This document shows, piece after piece, positions 54,915 to 64,000 of a stretch of DNA of 64,000 nt (the stretch's first letter is position 1; the number at the start of each line of letters is the position of its first letter). The notes under the pieces were generated by a model. The model was not told where the DNA came from. It saw only the letters and a list, made by a program, of their open reading frames with translations, and searched no databases. A program made the translations under genes and the position numbers. Origin of the DNA: Rusavskia elegans (lineage: Eukaryota; Ascomycota; Lecanoromycetes; Teloschistales; Teloschistaceae); assembly GCA_011316305.1 (NCBI GenBank), contig SAUG01000086.1, positions 62,001 to 126,000 on the forward strand. The letters run 5' to 3'.

Positions 54915-55410
54915 ATCGGCATCGCTTGGGCCAACTTGCGTCCTTAAGTTCTTATCTGCACCATTCAAAATTTATCATTTCGAATATTTCCAGTCTCTAA
55001 ATAAAACATGTCATGAATGAGGTAATTGTGCGTTTCATCAGGTTCGTGAAATCGAAATTAATCGTGCTTTTGGACCAGATTTCTGAGGTCCATGTGATTG
55101 CTAGCATGACCTCATTTTCGTAAGCTGGAATTTGATTCTCGGACACCACGTACTGCGAAGCGGGTGAATCCGTCATCAGGAATTGTATATGACACTTCGT
55201 GTATACGCTTGCTAAAGTTGCATTTAGCAAGCTGGACAAGAGGGCAACGCTCAATCACGCGGGTGAGCCACCTAGCCGAGCATGGTCTCTGATCTCATGT
55301 TTGCCAATGCAAACTCCGAGAAACAGCAGTGCAGACATCCTTCCAGTGGTGAGTGAGTTTGAGCTTTCAGTTCTGAAGATCTCATGACCTGCGTGGTTTG
55401 TAGTGTAAGT

Positions 55411-57114
55411 TCACTGGGAAAGGAGCCGTTGCTCCAGCTTCGCCCACCAATCCTGCCAATCAACAATTTTCCGTCCAAGCCGAGCTTCTTCGGCAGCAAA
55501 GACCATAGCATGGCTCATAAATGCCTCCTTTAAGGTGCAGCCAACGTATTTGGCTTGTGCCTGCTCGACGCTGAGTTCGCTGTTGATGACAGCCTCCACA
55601 GCCTTCGAGAAACCGTTCATCAGACCACCATCACCACCGCCATGACCTCCTGCAGCCTTTGGGGGAGTAAAAACCTCCGCCGCTTCCGGTTGCAGGAATT
55701 TGTCAAATTTATAGACTCGAATCTCCTTGCTATCGTACTGTATTTCTCCATGAGTGCCCGAGATTTTACCCCGCCGTTCACACTGTGCTTCTGTAAAAGC
55801 GACCATATGGAAGACTGCGGTCTTGGGACCGCGGTCAGGAAATTCCTTACTACTGAGGGAGCGAGAGTCGTCATCCCAGGTCAGGGTAACAATCTGATCG
55901 TCAAGGACATCGTTGTCGGACTCCCACACACAACGACCATACCATTGCTTAGACTCGATGGTTGCTCTTGGTGTAGAGGCGTCATAGTCTGAAGAAAGAA
56001 TTTGAGTCAGTACCTCACGCCCGTACTCGGTCCCGGCTTTGGCAGTGATTTCCTCAATATCCGGGACGACGACACGCACGGGGAACTCCCTGTGTCCATG
56101 GTCATAGAGCTTCTCGATATACATTTTCTTGGCACTCCAGTTGCAGTTCTGTTCGTGAGAGCATGAGAAGCAATTGGTAGCGTTTCCAGCTGCCTCGGGT
56201 TTTCTACGCTTGGTGAAAAGTGACAAGTTGCCCACTGATGATACCAGGCTAGGCATATGCGCCGGTTCGCCGAAATCCGTCTTGTAGCATAGTAGCCACA
56301 GTATGAAGTCGATATCATGACAAGATTTGCAAAGAAGTGATGGGGCGGCAGTAGACTCCTTTCGCCAATTGCCTCGTACGTAAGAGTGTGAGAAATGGAA
56401 CCAACCGACCGGCTCTGTATGCTCGACCGAAATGAGCTCCCCGATCGCCCTATCTTCCAGCAGAAGCTTCCTCAAAAGCATATTATGCGGGCTGTATCGC
56501 AGGACATGACCGGTCGAAAAGATTTTATCTGGACCCTTGGCTCCGCCGAGGCTGACATATATATCCTGGCAGTCCTGAAGAGTCGTTGCAATTGGCTTCT
56601 CACAGAGTACATGCAATCTCAACGGACCAAACGCCTGCAGGATCTCCTTGTGCGTCTGGTCTTGGGTGCAAAGAATGATCCCGTCAATCCCAGCACATAC
56701 CTTCTCGCCGGTAGCTTCAGCTTCTCGTCGGCTCCTCTCGTATTCGAGAAACTGCTGCCATGAATCGAAATCTTGGTCCTCTCGTGGTGCCCCATCCTTC
56801 CAAATATATTTCTTCCCAAACGAGATCCGCTTTGACCGGATAGGATCCGCAATTGCTGTAATGATAGCTGGTAATGCCTCTCGTGCGACTGCAGACGCAT
56901 AGGCGGTTCCACGCTGGCCTGCACCAATGACGAGGAATCGGGGCTTGCGGCGGACAGCAGAGCAAAGGCGAGTTCGCTCCGAAGCTGTCAATTTCTCTGC
57001 ATCGATGTGTCCTACCTCGGCCATGTCGAGTTGGTCAGTAGATTGAAACGCCGACTCTAAATGGCGGGCGGTGCCATTTGTCTGATTTGGGGTGCTTTGC
57101 GGGGTGGGGGTCAT
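55411..57114 (-). CDS. Gfo/Idh/MocA-family NAD(P)-dependent oxidoreductase
   Basis: Single exon, 567 aa. The Rossmann start is KPRFLVIGAGQRGTAYASAV (about residues 57-76). The family signature is LHVLCEKPIATTLQDCQDIY (EKP lysine), with IILCTQDQTHKEIL before it and STGHVLRYSPHNMLLRKLLL after it. The substrate-domain region has EHTEPVGWFHFSHSYVRGNW and SLLCKSCHDIDFILWLLC, with the catalytic-type His/Asp near CHDIDF. A four-Cys insert (CFSCSHEQNCNW) is notable. The length exceeds the bacterial norm (about 340-400 aa) through an N-terminal leader and inserts. Substrate unknown, probably a sugar or sugar-acid derivative. Confidence 0.85.
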   Translation of the reverse strand: MTPTPQSTPNQTNGTARHLESAFQSTDQLDMAEVGHIDAEKLTASERTRLCSAVRRKPRFLVIGAGQRGTAYASAVAREALPAIITAIADPIRSKRISFGKKYIWKDGAPREDQDFDSWQQFLEYERSRREAEATGEKVCAGIDGIILCTQDQTHKEILQAFGPLRLHVLCEKPIATTLQDCQDIYVSLGGAKGPDKIFSTGHVLRYSPHNMLLRKLLLEDRAIGELISVEHTEPVGWFHFSHSYVRGNWRKESTAAPSLLCKSCHDIDFILWLLCYKTDFGEPAHMPSLVSSVGNLSLFTKRRKPEAAGNATNCFSCSHEQNCNWSAKKMYIEKLYDHGHREFPVRVVVPDIEEITAKAGTEYGREVLTQILSSDYDASTPRATIESKQWYGRCVWESDNDVLDDQIVTLTWDDDSRSLSSKEFPDRGPKTAVFHMVAFTEAQCERRGKISGTHGEIQYDSKEIRVYKFDKFLQPEAAEVFTPPKAAGGHGGGDGGLMNGFSKAVEAVINSELSVEQAQAKYVGCTLKEAFMSHAMVFAAEEARLGRKIVDWQDWWAKLEQRLLSQ

Positions 57115-57422
57115 CCCTACTCGCCTAGCTCGTTACTAACGTCCTTAGAGCTAAATACAGAGGATGACACCGAAAGTCTTCACTATGCGCTAGCAATCTA
57201 GGCGGGGTCTCCAGGTACCTTAGTCCGGGCGGCCGTAGGCTGCGGGGCGGCTTTTAGCGCGTGGTGAGGACTACCTTATTGACAAAGTAACCTTATTACT
57301 ACTATAAGGGATTTTGCCGCCAGGCTAAAAGGCGCACGCCAGTTGATCAATTACTATTTATCAACATACTGAGCACTGTATTCGTCACAACATGGCTCCC
57401 TCCAACACCAATTACCAGGTCA
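57115..57422. other. Intergenic upstream of the oxidoreductase
   Basis: 308 bp. GC-rich and AT-rich patches alternate; a short frame MAPSNTNYQ starts at 57391 and stops after 19 codons. Possibly a relic, nothing firm. Confidence 0.35.
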
Positions 57423-58075
57423 TTGAACCAACCGAACAACGGATAACGTGACATTTAGGATACCACAGAGGCGCCAATACGCATTCCGCAATTGGGCCAT
57501 CGCTTGCCGTGACCGATGCCTGAATTTTGGGCTACACTTGATGGCTTGCTGGAATGGTGCTTCCATATCCAAGTGTTCCTTGATGTCTTTGGCCAATTCG
57601 GTTCGTTGCGCTTCAACTTTGGCTTGCTGCGCCTTGAGTTTGACTCGCTGCTTCTCTAAATTGGTCAATGACAACTTCAACTCCCAGCTATGCATTCAGA
57701 GGGTTCCACGTTGTTGACTTCAGCCAAGACTGCGGCACAAAGCTCGTCATTCCCGCTTGTGGAGGTCTCGTCCGGTTGATCTGTAAGGACTGATGCAGGC
57801 TTTGGGCTTTGCTCGTGCTGTCGTTTGCCTTTGCTGAGAGGAAAAGTGCGTCTTCTCTTCTGGCCGGTAGAAGCAGCTGCGCCTTCAAGCTAGGCAAGCA
57901 TTGATAATTCCAACTGGCAGGGAGTTGGGTCGATATTTGCATGCTGCTCTGACTCCGCAACTTCTTTAGCATCTTCGTAAGAAGTAAAGGTTGTTCTAAT
58001 CCATCTGCTATAAAAGTCATATCCATCACTCAAAATTTTCATCAAAGTCCTTTTGAGGAATGCAGCCGGCGGCAA
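57423..58075 (-). pseudogene. Decayed coiled-coil protein gene
   Basis: Minus strand. An ATG frame from 58075 (MPPAAFLKRTLMKILSDGYD) meets TAG at 57892-57890, but the same frame continues with coding-like sequence (STGQKRRRTFPLSKGKRQHE, VLTDQPDETSTSGNDELCAA) to a stop near 57683. A shifted frame then carries SLTNLEKQRVKLKAQQAKVE and AQRTELAKDIKEHLDMEAPF, a clear heptad-type coiled coil, to about 57423. No intron pair with good consensus joins the parts, so I read it as a gene broken by one stop and one frameshift. Family unknown. It could also be a spliced gene with non-canonical introns. Confidence 0.4.
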
Positions 58076-58359
58076 TAAATTTCTTCCTCTGTGCTTCCAT
58101 CATACTCTCCTCAACCGCCTGCCTTGGTTATAGCTTCGATCAATCTCACGAATTGGTTCCTCGAGATAATGTCAATCTTGAGGAGCACTCACTAGAGAAA
58201 CGATTACCAGGAGACATACCAAATCCCTTTCTGGCGTCCCGACGTCCACCATGTACTGGTCTTTCATCGAAAACCTATACAGAAGTCAAAGAAAGCCGGT
58301 ACAGACCAGACGAAAATCCAGGCATCAGTCCTAAAATTGGCGACACGCAGTCTATATAG
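58060..58359 (+). CDS. Small secreted protein with Kex2-like processing site
   Basis: Single exon, 99 aa. Residues 1-24 form a signal peptide (INFFLCASIILSSTACLG). A pro-region ends LEEHSLEKR at about residue 48, a Kex2-type KR site, and a second dibasic RR follows at about residue 61. The remaining peptide (PPCTGLSSKTYTEVKES, then YRPDENPGIS) is polar with one Cys. The layout suits a processed secreted peptide or effector, but no family is recognised. Its first 16 bp overlap the start of the decayed antisense gene. It lies in the repeat-rich accessory stretch. Confidence 0.5.
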   Translation: MQPAAINFFLCASIILSSTACLGYSFDQSHELVPRDNVNLEEHSLEKRLPGDIPNPFLASRRPPCTGLSSKTYTEVKESRYRPDENPGISPKIGDTQSI

Positions 58360-59383
58360 CGAGTGACGAGATATCAAGTATATAACAACGAGCGCAGGCC
58401 GCGTTGACTGATCCAATCCCCAGGAGTTACTCCCAATATGCAGAATTACCGGTACGTTACAGAGTTGCCCGTCTTGAGATTAAAATCGAGATCGAATAGG
58501 TCCCTCTTTTCGAATTTCACTACGGTCGAGTCTATACTTTCCTATACGGCTAACTAGAATATAAACAGATCTGGTTTAAACCATCCAAGAACGACGAGGT
58601 CAGAATGTGTAACTTTACGATGTACTGGCTGATTGGCCGCCTTCAATATTTGGTCGCCCAAAGGAGAGCAACCCTTACCCTACCGTCACCTTCCGTATTA
58701 CATCAGGACGATCCGGCCTCTGCGGTTGTTGCGACATCATGAAGACTGGGCCCCAGGCCTACCACTTCTCGATGTTCACTTTATTTTGCCTTGCCGGCTG
58801 TTGGTTCTTTCAGCACGTGTCACCAGTGGATTTAGTGAATGATTGGACAACCTGACCGCCCAGAGCCGCCTAGACGGTCACTGTCATTTTTCCTACAAAG
58901 CAGTCTCATTATCAAAATCAAATCTGAGTGGTACTCATGACAGTCAATACCTCGATAGGCAATATCGTCCTAAAGATTGCACAGAGAATACTGCTCCGTC
59001 GCTACGTAGCTTGTCCCTTTGAGAGATGTCAATAGCAATCCTCTACATTTGGGCACAGCATGTCATTCTTTGCCAGATTAAGCAGAAATTACCAATTGGA
59101 CCAGAGTTGGAAGAAACATCGGCTTGATGATACGCTATATAACGTGACTTTTTGAAAATCCCGTCGATTAGCTACATACCCGGCCCAAACGCTCAGTTCA
59201 CGGCACATAAGACCAAAGACGAAACACAATACTAATATCGTCGTCATCTGCTGTCCACCTATCTGTTCTGTCCCTTGACTTCGTCTTTATGTTCATCATC
59301 CCCTCTCGCTTCTCCATGACAAGCTCCAAAAAAAATCGAAGCATAGTGTGACGTTAGCCCCCGATCAGATTTCTGGAAAACCT
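58360..59383. other. Intergenic, AT-rich patches
   Basis: About 1 kb with TA-rich sequence around 58440-58620, suggestive of old RIP-mutated DNA. No supported gene. Confidence 0.4.
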
Positions 59384-60385
59384 CTACTGCCTTGATGTCG
59401 TCACCGACTGTGAAGGAGGTCCAGGTCTTCTTAGCTTACGCCGAATACACTGCTGCGGAGATCCGAATCTAGGATAACTAGGACGTCGACCAATCCGACT
59501 CGCCAGGGATAGATTCCCTGTCGGACCCGGAAACGGCGCAGCAACCCCCGGTGGCGGCCACCGAGGGCTATCCCAATCGTAATTGGATTGAAGATCAATC
59601 ACATCCCCCGGTCGCGGTGGATCATCACCCCGTCGATCAAATGGCGACCATTCACAAATTGCCGCATCACCACTCAACCACACGGGACTTAACAGCCCGG
59701 CCAGCGTTGCTGCCTCTGGCGTAAGCGCCACACACCATTTCGTGCCCTTGTAGCGGGTGATGGCGGGATCGGTAGTGAGCATCACCTCTGAAAAGGTGGC
59801 AGTGATATAGTGACCGTAAATGAGGTTTTCAGCGCCCGGCCTGGTGATATAATCCCGACCCTCGTTTCGGGGCGGCTCTTGAGGGTCATGCGGGTCATAA
59901 GGGTTAATTCTGTCTCCAGCAACGAGGTCGAAGATGCGGTAGTCGAAGCGAGCAACACTGTCATACATGTAGGCGAGATCCTGGATCATGATATGGGATT
60001 GCCAAAGGGTGAAGTTTTCGCCCGGGTATGTCACGGGAGGATTACCCTGACCGATGAAGTCTTCCGTTGTGTCTTTGCTGTCCTCGGTAGTGATGACCCA
60101 CCAGATGGCGTGGTTTTGGGCCGTGTGCTCATCGATGAGGATGAATTCGTCCGTGAAGTCCTCCGCGTCGAGCTGCTGACGGATGGCGAGGTGAGACATG
60201 TTGCGGAAGTCGGTACGCTCTGAACGGTGGTCGATACGCGCGACCGTTTCGGGATCGCCGAATTGAGCGAAGCTACCGACATTGAAATCGTATCGGAACA
60301 GGGATGTGAGGTTCGCTGTTAGGGCGACGGTGCTGAATACTTGTAGAACGCTTGTTTCGTCGAATCGTGGCAAGAACACGACCAT
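59384..60385 (-). CDS. Hypothetical protein, orphan
   Basis: Single exon, 333 aa, starting MVVFLPRFDETSVLQVFSTV. No signal peptide or clear membrane segment. Recognisable stretches are acidic and aromatic: HTAQNHAIWWVITTEDSKDT, WQSHIMIQDLAYMYDSVARF with DYRIFDLVAGDRINPYDPHD, IYGHYITATFSEVMLTTDPA. The C-terminal 90 residues are Pro/Arg-rich and low-complexity (PPRPGDVIDL, SPRWPPPGVAAPFPGPTG). I do not recognise a family. Codon order and length favour a real gene. It sits alone between two AT-rich stretches. Confidence 0.5.
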   Translation of the reverse strand: MVVFLPRFDETSVLQVFSTVALTANLTSLFRYDFNVGSFAQFGDPETVARIDHRSERTDFRNMSHLAIRQQLDAEDFTDEFILIDEHTAQNHAIWWVITTEDSKDTTEDFIGQGNPPVTYPGENFTLWQSHIMIQDLAYMYDSVARFDYRIFDLVAGDRINPYDPHDPQEPPRNEGRDYITRPGAENLIYGHYITATFSEVMLTTDPAITRYKGTKWCVALTPEAATLAGLLSPVWLSGDAAICEWSPFDRRGDDPPRPGDVIDLQSNYDWDSPRWPPPGVAAPFPGPTGNLSLASRIGRRPSYPRFGSPQQCIRRKLRRPGPPSQSVTTSRQ

Positions 60386-61491
60386 GATTAAGAATTGAAT
60401 TTGGGATGAGGAAGATAATTATAGCTTTTGGCGTCCAGAATATGGGCTCTGGATGAGGGTTACCATATGTCCCATATTCCATCTTGTATTGCCGCCATGT
60501 CTTCTGCACTGGTGAGCACTGTCACCGCTGTGAATGCGCGTAACAAGATACATATCCGCAGCGGAGGCTCTGGCTCAGAGGACGACATATTGGAGGTACT
60601 CCCCGTTTTATTGAGATACTCCTAGGTACTCTCTATCGCTGGTCGTCATACAGTATTGTGGCAAACCTCATTGGACTGGAGCTTGGTCCAGACTATAGGG
60701 ACAAATATCGGCATAGCTCCTATTCCTCGCCAGCTACTTCGACTTTTCTTCTGCAAAGCTCGCAACTGATACTGCCAAATGTTAAGTAATTGGTAGGAGA
60801 TCCGAGCAGGAAACTTTCGGCACAGATTTGATGACTCGCCTACGAAATCGCAATATAGTTACAAAAATTTAGAGAAATTATATAATTTTAGCAAATATAA
60901 AGACATATAGAGATACTATAACGCTAATATAGTACTCCCGCGATTCTTGTGCTCAATTATTAATTTGGGCGGTTACTTCTTGCGCAGAAATTGATTGGTT
61001 CCATTTTTAGACATCCATCAGCTCACGTGATCAGACCTGCATAGGTAGCTTGGGATATTTTGATCTCGGATCCTTCCAAACTCAACACCAATAATAGTGG
61101 GACCAAGATGACATGCAGAGAAGCTTATATGGACCTTCTCAGCTCCATGCCAGATGGCGATGACATATAATAGCTTACCTGCTCTGCGTTCCATGATCAC
61201 TCTACAAGGCTCACAGAATTTCATCCCACCATCGTGCAGCTCTCTGCACTCAGACCCCTGTCTGAGATTTGGTTGAGTATTATCAGTCTCTTGTACCTTT
61301 TCCTCCCAATGTTACCAATAACGAAGCGAATAGCTCTCTCGCACATGGCTCCTTTCGCATGGGATATGCAATCATCTAGCATACCATACTTTCCTTGCTT
61401 TCAATTCCTTTCCGATAGACTCGCTCGATATAAACTCCACATCATTTTCATACTTTCTCCCAGCGACCCTCTCTTCATTACCATCTGTCCT
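60386..61491. other. Intergenic with strongly AT-rich core
   Basis: About 1.1 kb. The stretch at about 60845-60970 is very A/T-rich with many TA steps, as left by repeat-induced point mutation of an old transposon. A CACGTG palindrome occurs at about 61024. An open frame in phase with the next gene continues upstream, without conserved sequence. Confidence 0.45.
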
Positions 61492-62463
61492 ATGTCAAGA
61501 GCTGCCGAAACAAGGGTCATCAGGATTTGCCGGAGAGCTTGTGGAATATTTCCAACCACTCCAGAATGGTTATCGCAGATCGCCTCTAGGTCTACAAGTC
61601 ACAATGCTGTGGACCGGCTCGCAGCCCGGCCTTCTGAATCCTACCTAGTCAGGCGCTCCCTAGTCCAGCATGAGATCATCTTCAGTGGAGAAGGGCTCAC
61701 ATTGCTGAGCGCCGATCATATACACACCTTCAAAAAGCAACTGTCCGTCTTGTCAATGATGAGATTCACCGACAAAGATTACACGAGTCGAATGGATTCT
61801 TGTGTTCACCTACTTCGCCGTATCAACAATACTTACAGAGGTGTCAAGCTGTCTAGATCATATCTCGAGAGAGCGTATGGGACCGACCTTCCCCATCCAA
61901 CCCTCCGAGAGGTGTGCAAAGTGTACTGTAGGAATTTCAAGGAGACGGGCGTCCTGGAAGTCAGCCTGGAAGAAGACTCTGAGATACCTCTACTTCCAGA
62001 GCTCGAAAGTCCAACAACCAGCCAACCCACGTACCTGCTCCCCGAGCTTGAAAGTCCAACGTTCGGCCAACACACGTGTCTGCTCCCAGAGCTTGAAAGC
62101 CCCACAAGCCAAATTTTTACAGGTATACCTTCGGCGCTCGATGCCAGGACACGAACAGCTGAGTCGGCACGCACCCCAACAGCTGAAATTATAGATGACG
62201 AGCTCTGCGACATTGACATGGGATCATCTTGCGATTATCTGGATATCGGAGTCACCTACCCGAAGGTTCCCAGTCTCACAAAGCTTCCCGGACTCTCACC
62301 TCTCTCCTCCCAGCCACGTCCCGAAACAATCAATACAACAATCTGCTCCAGGTGCCTGGTGAGCATGCAGCCGGAGGACGTCAGTTGCGGACAAGAGATG
62401 CAGATGTTGCTGAGTCCTGAATGGGAAAATTTCAGACGCATTGGGCTTGGAATACTACGATGA
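61492..62463 (+). CDS. Orphan protein with 15-residue tandem repeat
   Basis: Single exon, 323 aa from MSRAAETRVIRICRRACGIF. The first half is basic/helical (SRSYLERAYGTDLPHPTLRE with VCKVYCRNFKETG). Residues about 167-207 are three tandem copies of a 15-residue unit, LLPELESPTTSQPTY, LLPELESPTFGQHTC and a partial third. The C terminus has a Cys pair (ICSRCL). The open frame extends upstream to 61234 without a stop, but that part looks non-coding. Family not recognised; lineage-specific gene likely. Confidence 0.45.
   Translation: MSRAAETRVIRICRRACGIFPTTPEWLSQIASRSTSHNAVDRLAARPSESYLVRRSLVQHEIIFSGEGLTLLSADHIHTFKKQLSVLSMMRFTDKDYTSRMDSCVHLLRRINNTYRGVKLSRSYLERAYGTDLPHPTLREVCKVYCRNFKETGVLEVSLEEDSEIPLLPELESPTTSQPTYLLPELESPTFGQHTCLLPELESPTSQIFTGIPSALDARTRTAESARTPTAEIIDDELCDIDMGSSCDYLDIGVTYPKVPSLTKLPGLSPLSSQPRPETINTTICSRCLVSMQPEDVSCGQEMQMLLSPEWENFRRIGLGILR
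61989..62111 (+). repeat. 45-bp in-frame tandem repeat (about 2.7 copies)
   Basis: Units start at 61989, 62034 and 62079, each encoding LLPELESPT... The third is truncated. The units differ mainly at the 3' end. Coding minisatellite within the orphan gene 61492-62463. Confidence 0.8.
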
Positions 62464-62687
62464 TAGATAGTCGCGATCAGTAAAATCATGTTCAGTAAAA
62501 GCATGCTGTGTAATTTACTGAAGCTCAATCGAGTAGTGATAATATTTTATAGTAGTGACTGGGCCATAAAGTTAATTTCAGGCATTGATCAACGACCAAC
62601 AACCCCTAAAAATACCACAACCCTCACCAACATCAAAACAGAAAACTACAACTCCACCTAAGACAATCACTCACAACACCAATAACC

Positions 62688-63863
62688 ATGCAATCCGGCA
62701 TCACCGCCTCCCCAGACCTACACAGCCAATTCCGCTCCTTCCTAACCACCCCCTCCCTCTTCGCCCTCCTCATAACAATAACCTCCGAACGACTCGAACC
62801 CCTCCTCACCATCCCCTCCTCCCCCTCCTCCTCCACCTCCTCAAACAACACCGCCATCTTCCTCACATGCCTCCAAACCCTCACCCCGCACCTCACACCC
62901 CACCGCGCTCTCTACATCCTCCTCCGCCGCCACCCCTCCCCTCACCCTTCCCCACTAATCAACATAACCTACATCCCCGACTCCGCCCCGGTACGGCAAA
63001 AAACCCTCTTCGCATCCACACGCCTGACGCTAGTCCGCGAGCTCGGCGCCGAAATGTTCGGAGAAGGCATGTTTGCGACGGAAGCCGCGGATCTGAGTCC
63101 TGCGGGTTGGGAGAAATGGGAGGCTCATTTGGCAGGGGGCAGTGAAGAGGTGTGGACGAGGGAGGAGAGGGAGAAAGAGGGGTTGAGAGGGGAGGAAGGG
63201 GGGGTGGTGGTGGGGGAGAGGAGGATGGTGGGGATGCAGATGGATGCTGGAGTCGGGGGCATGAAGGTCCTTTTGGGGGAGGGGGTGAGGGAGGCGTTGG
63301 GGGGTTTAGGGGGTGGAGAGGGAGGGGGAGGGGGATTGGTTATGTTGGTATGGTTTTCGCCTTGTCCTTTTGTGAAGAGTGATGCTGATGGGAATGGATA
63401 TCCACAGAAAATCGACCAGAGCGAAAATATCGCCCTGGCCGGCGTCGAGGATACCGATATCCAGGGCCTCTCGACCGCCATCTCGGACACGGAACCTCGA
63501 TATTCGTTCTTCAGATACACGCATGAGGTCGACGGGCAGACAACCAACTCCATTATATTCATCTACACGTGTCCGTCCGCCTCAAAGGTCAAGGAGAGGA
63601 TGATCTATGCTTCTTTCAAGAAAGTGGTTATGGAGATAGCGAGTGCGGAGGCTGGGTTTGAGATTGCGAAGAAGGTACGTCCACCGTTTGTACTGTTGTG
63701 GTATTCGTGAAGTATGGAATGAACACTGATAGGGTCTTTGTTGGTAAAGCTCGAAGCCTCGAGCCCGACAGATATCACGCCCGAGATGATTGGGGAGGAG
63801 TTTCAGCCAAGGCAGGAGCAGAAGCAGGGGTTTGCGAGGCCGAAGAGACCTGGGAAGCGGTAA
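62688..63863 (+). CDS. TWF1: Twinfilin (ADF-homology actin-binding protein)
   Basis: Three exons: 62688-63347, 63408-63674 and 63750-63863; 346 aa. Two ADF/cofilin homology domains: the first begins MQSGITASPDLHSQFRSFLT and includes YIPDSAPVRQKTLFASTRLT with LVRELGAEMFGE; the second includes SIIFIYTCPSASKVKERMIY with ASFKKVVMEIASAEAGFEI. The C-terminal tail after intron 2 is FARPKRPGKR, the family ending. Twinfilin sequesters ADP-actin monomers. Intron 1 (63348-63407, 60 nt) is in frame and stop-free; its removal joins GGLVML to KIDQSENIAL. Between the domains is a G-rich stretch encoding a Glu/Gly linker. Confidence 0.9.
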
Positions 63864-64000
63864 TGCGGAAGTTTTGCTGCGGAAAGGCATGGTGGAACGG
63901 ACTTATGAACGTCTTATGAACGTGGTGTATGGCTACGAGACCCAAGGGTCAAGCTCAGGGGAACTGTTCGAAAGTACGGCCAACGACAGTGACGGTCCTC
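63864..64000. other. Twinfilin 3' flank to window end
   Basis: 137 bp beyond the twinfilin stop; presumably 3' UTR. Nothing recognised. Confidence 0.4.

Larger units (their letters stand above)
54183..55410. other. Repeat-rich intergenic region
   Basis: About 1.2 kb holding the right flanking repeat (54478-54682) and a pair of 31-bp inverted repeats (54717-54747 / 54884-54914). Open frames here are short and motif-free. Confidence 0.5.

Noticed and set aside
57391..57450. Possible transposase start MAPSNTNYQ
   Set aside because: Resembles pogo/Fot1-type beginnings but stops after 19 codons and no DDE or DNA-binding sequence follows on this strand.
50452..62463. Secondary-metabolite or effector gene cluster
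   Set aside because: Epoxide hydrolase, phosphatase and oxidoreductase are present, but there is no backbone synthase, cytochrome P450, transporter or cluster regulator.
1..64000. tRNA, rRNA, CRISPR or telomeric repeats
   Set aside because: No TTCRANYC arm with matching acceptor stem, no ribosomal core sequence, no regularly spaced direct repeats and no TTAGGG runs were found by eye; a tRNAscan or Rfam search would be needed to exclude small RNAs.

Overview
The window is nuclear DNA from a filamentous ascomycete (Pezizomycotina; a Dothideomycete-like gene style is my guess, low confidence). The basis is short introns (mostly 42-80 nt) with GTRNGT donors, CTRAY-like branch sites and YAG acceptors, monocistronic genes on both strands, and several families characteristic of filamentous ascomycetes. 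No tRNA, rRNA, CRISPR array or virus-like gene was recognised. All gene models below were spliced by hand from the sequence, and exon junctions were checked for phase.

Left part (1-26 kb) is mostly housekeeping: a DDR48-like stress protein built from tandem repeated mini-exons (226-1512), Mediator subunit 22, dihydrofolate reductase, the bifunctional thiamine enzyme Thi6, translation factor eIF5, the TTT-complex HEAT protein Tti1, a DUF5672 type II membrane protein, a GPI-type cysteine-rich secreted protein, a three-exon protein of unknown function, a possible pseudogene with one in-frame TAA, the ankyrin-DHHC palmitoyltransferase Akr1, SRP receptor beta, cystathionine beta-synthase and a vacuolar Ca2+/H+ exchanger.

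Middle part (27-42 kb) is sparser. It holds a MITE-like inverted-repeat element (27429-27565), a TM/coiled-coil protein, a DUF4185-like secreted protein, a charged coiled-coil protein with a His8 run, a small secreted protein, a Pho80-type cyclin, a Kre9/Knh1-type cell-wall protein, an Xaa-Pro aminopeptidase and a probable Pex26 peroxin.

The 42.6-50 kb block is an RNA-metabolism neighbourhood: a PARN/CAF1-type nuclease, NOC3 and NIP7 (divergent, 174 bp apart, both 60S biogenesis), RDS3 and a pinin-like protein (divergent, 308 bp apart, both splicing-related). In the pinin-like gene the start codon itself is split by a 54-nt, stop-free intron.

Right part (50-62.6 kb) looks accessory: epoxide hydrolase, a histidine acid phosphatase flanked by outward-facing degenerate repeats, a terminal-inverted-repeat element, a Gfo/Idh/MocA oxidoreductase, a decayed coiled-coil gene next to a small secreted protein with a Kex2-like site, two orphan genes (one with a 45-bp tandem repeat) and AT-rich RIP-like stretches. 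Twinfilin closes the window. I found no convincing multi-gene novel system; the most unusual features are the DDR48 exon array, the split start codon, and the repeat structures around 52-55 kb.
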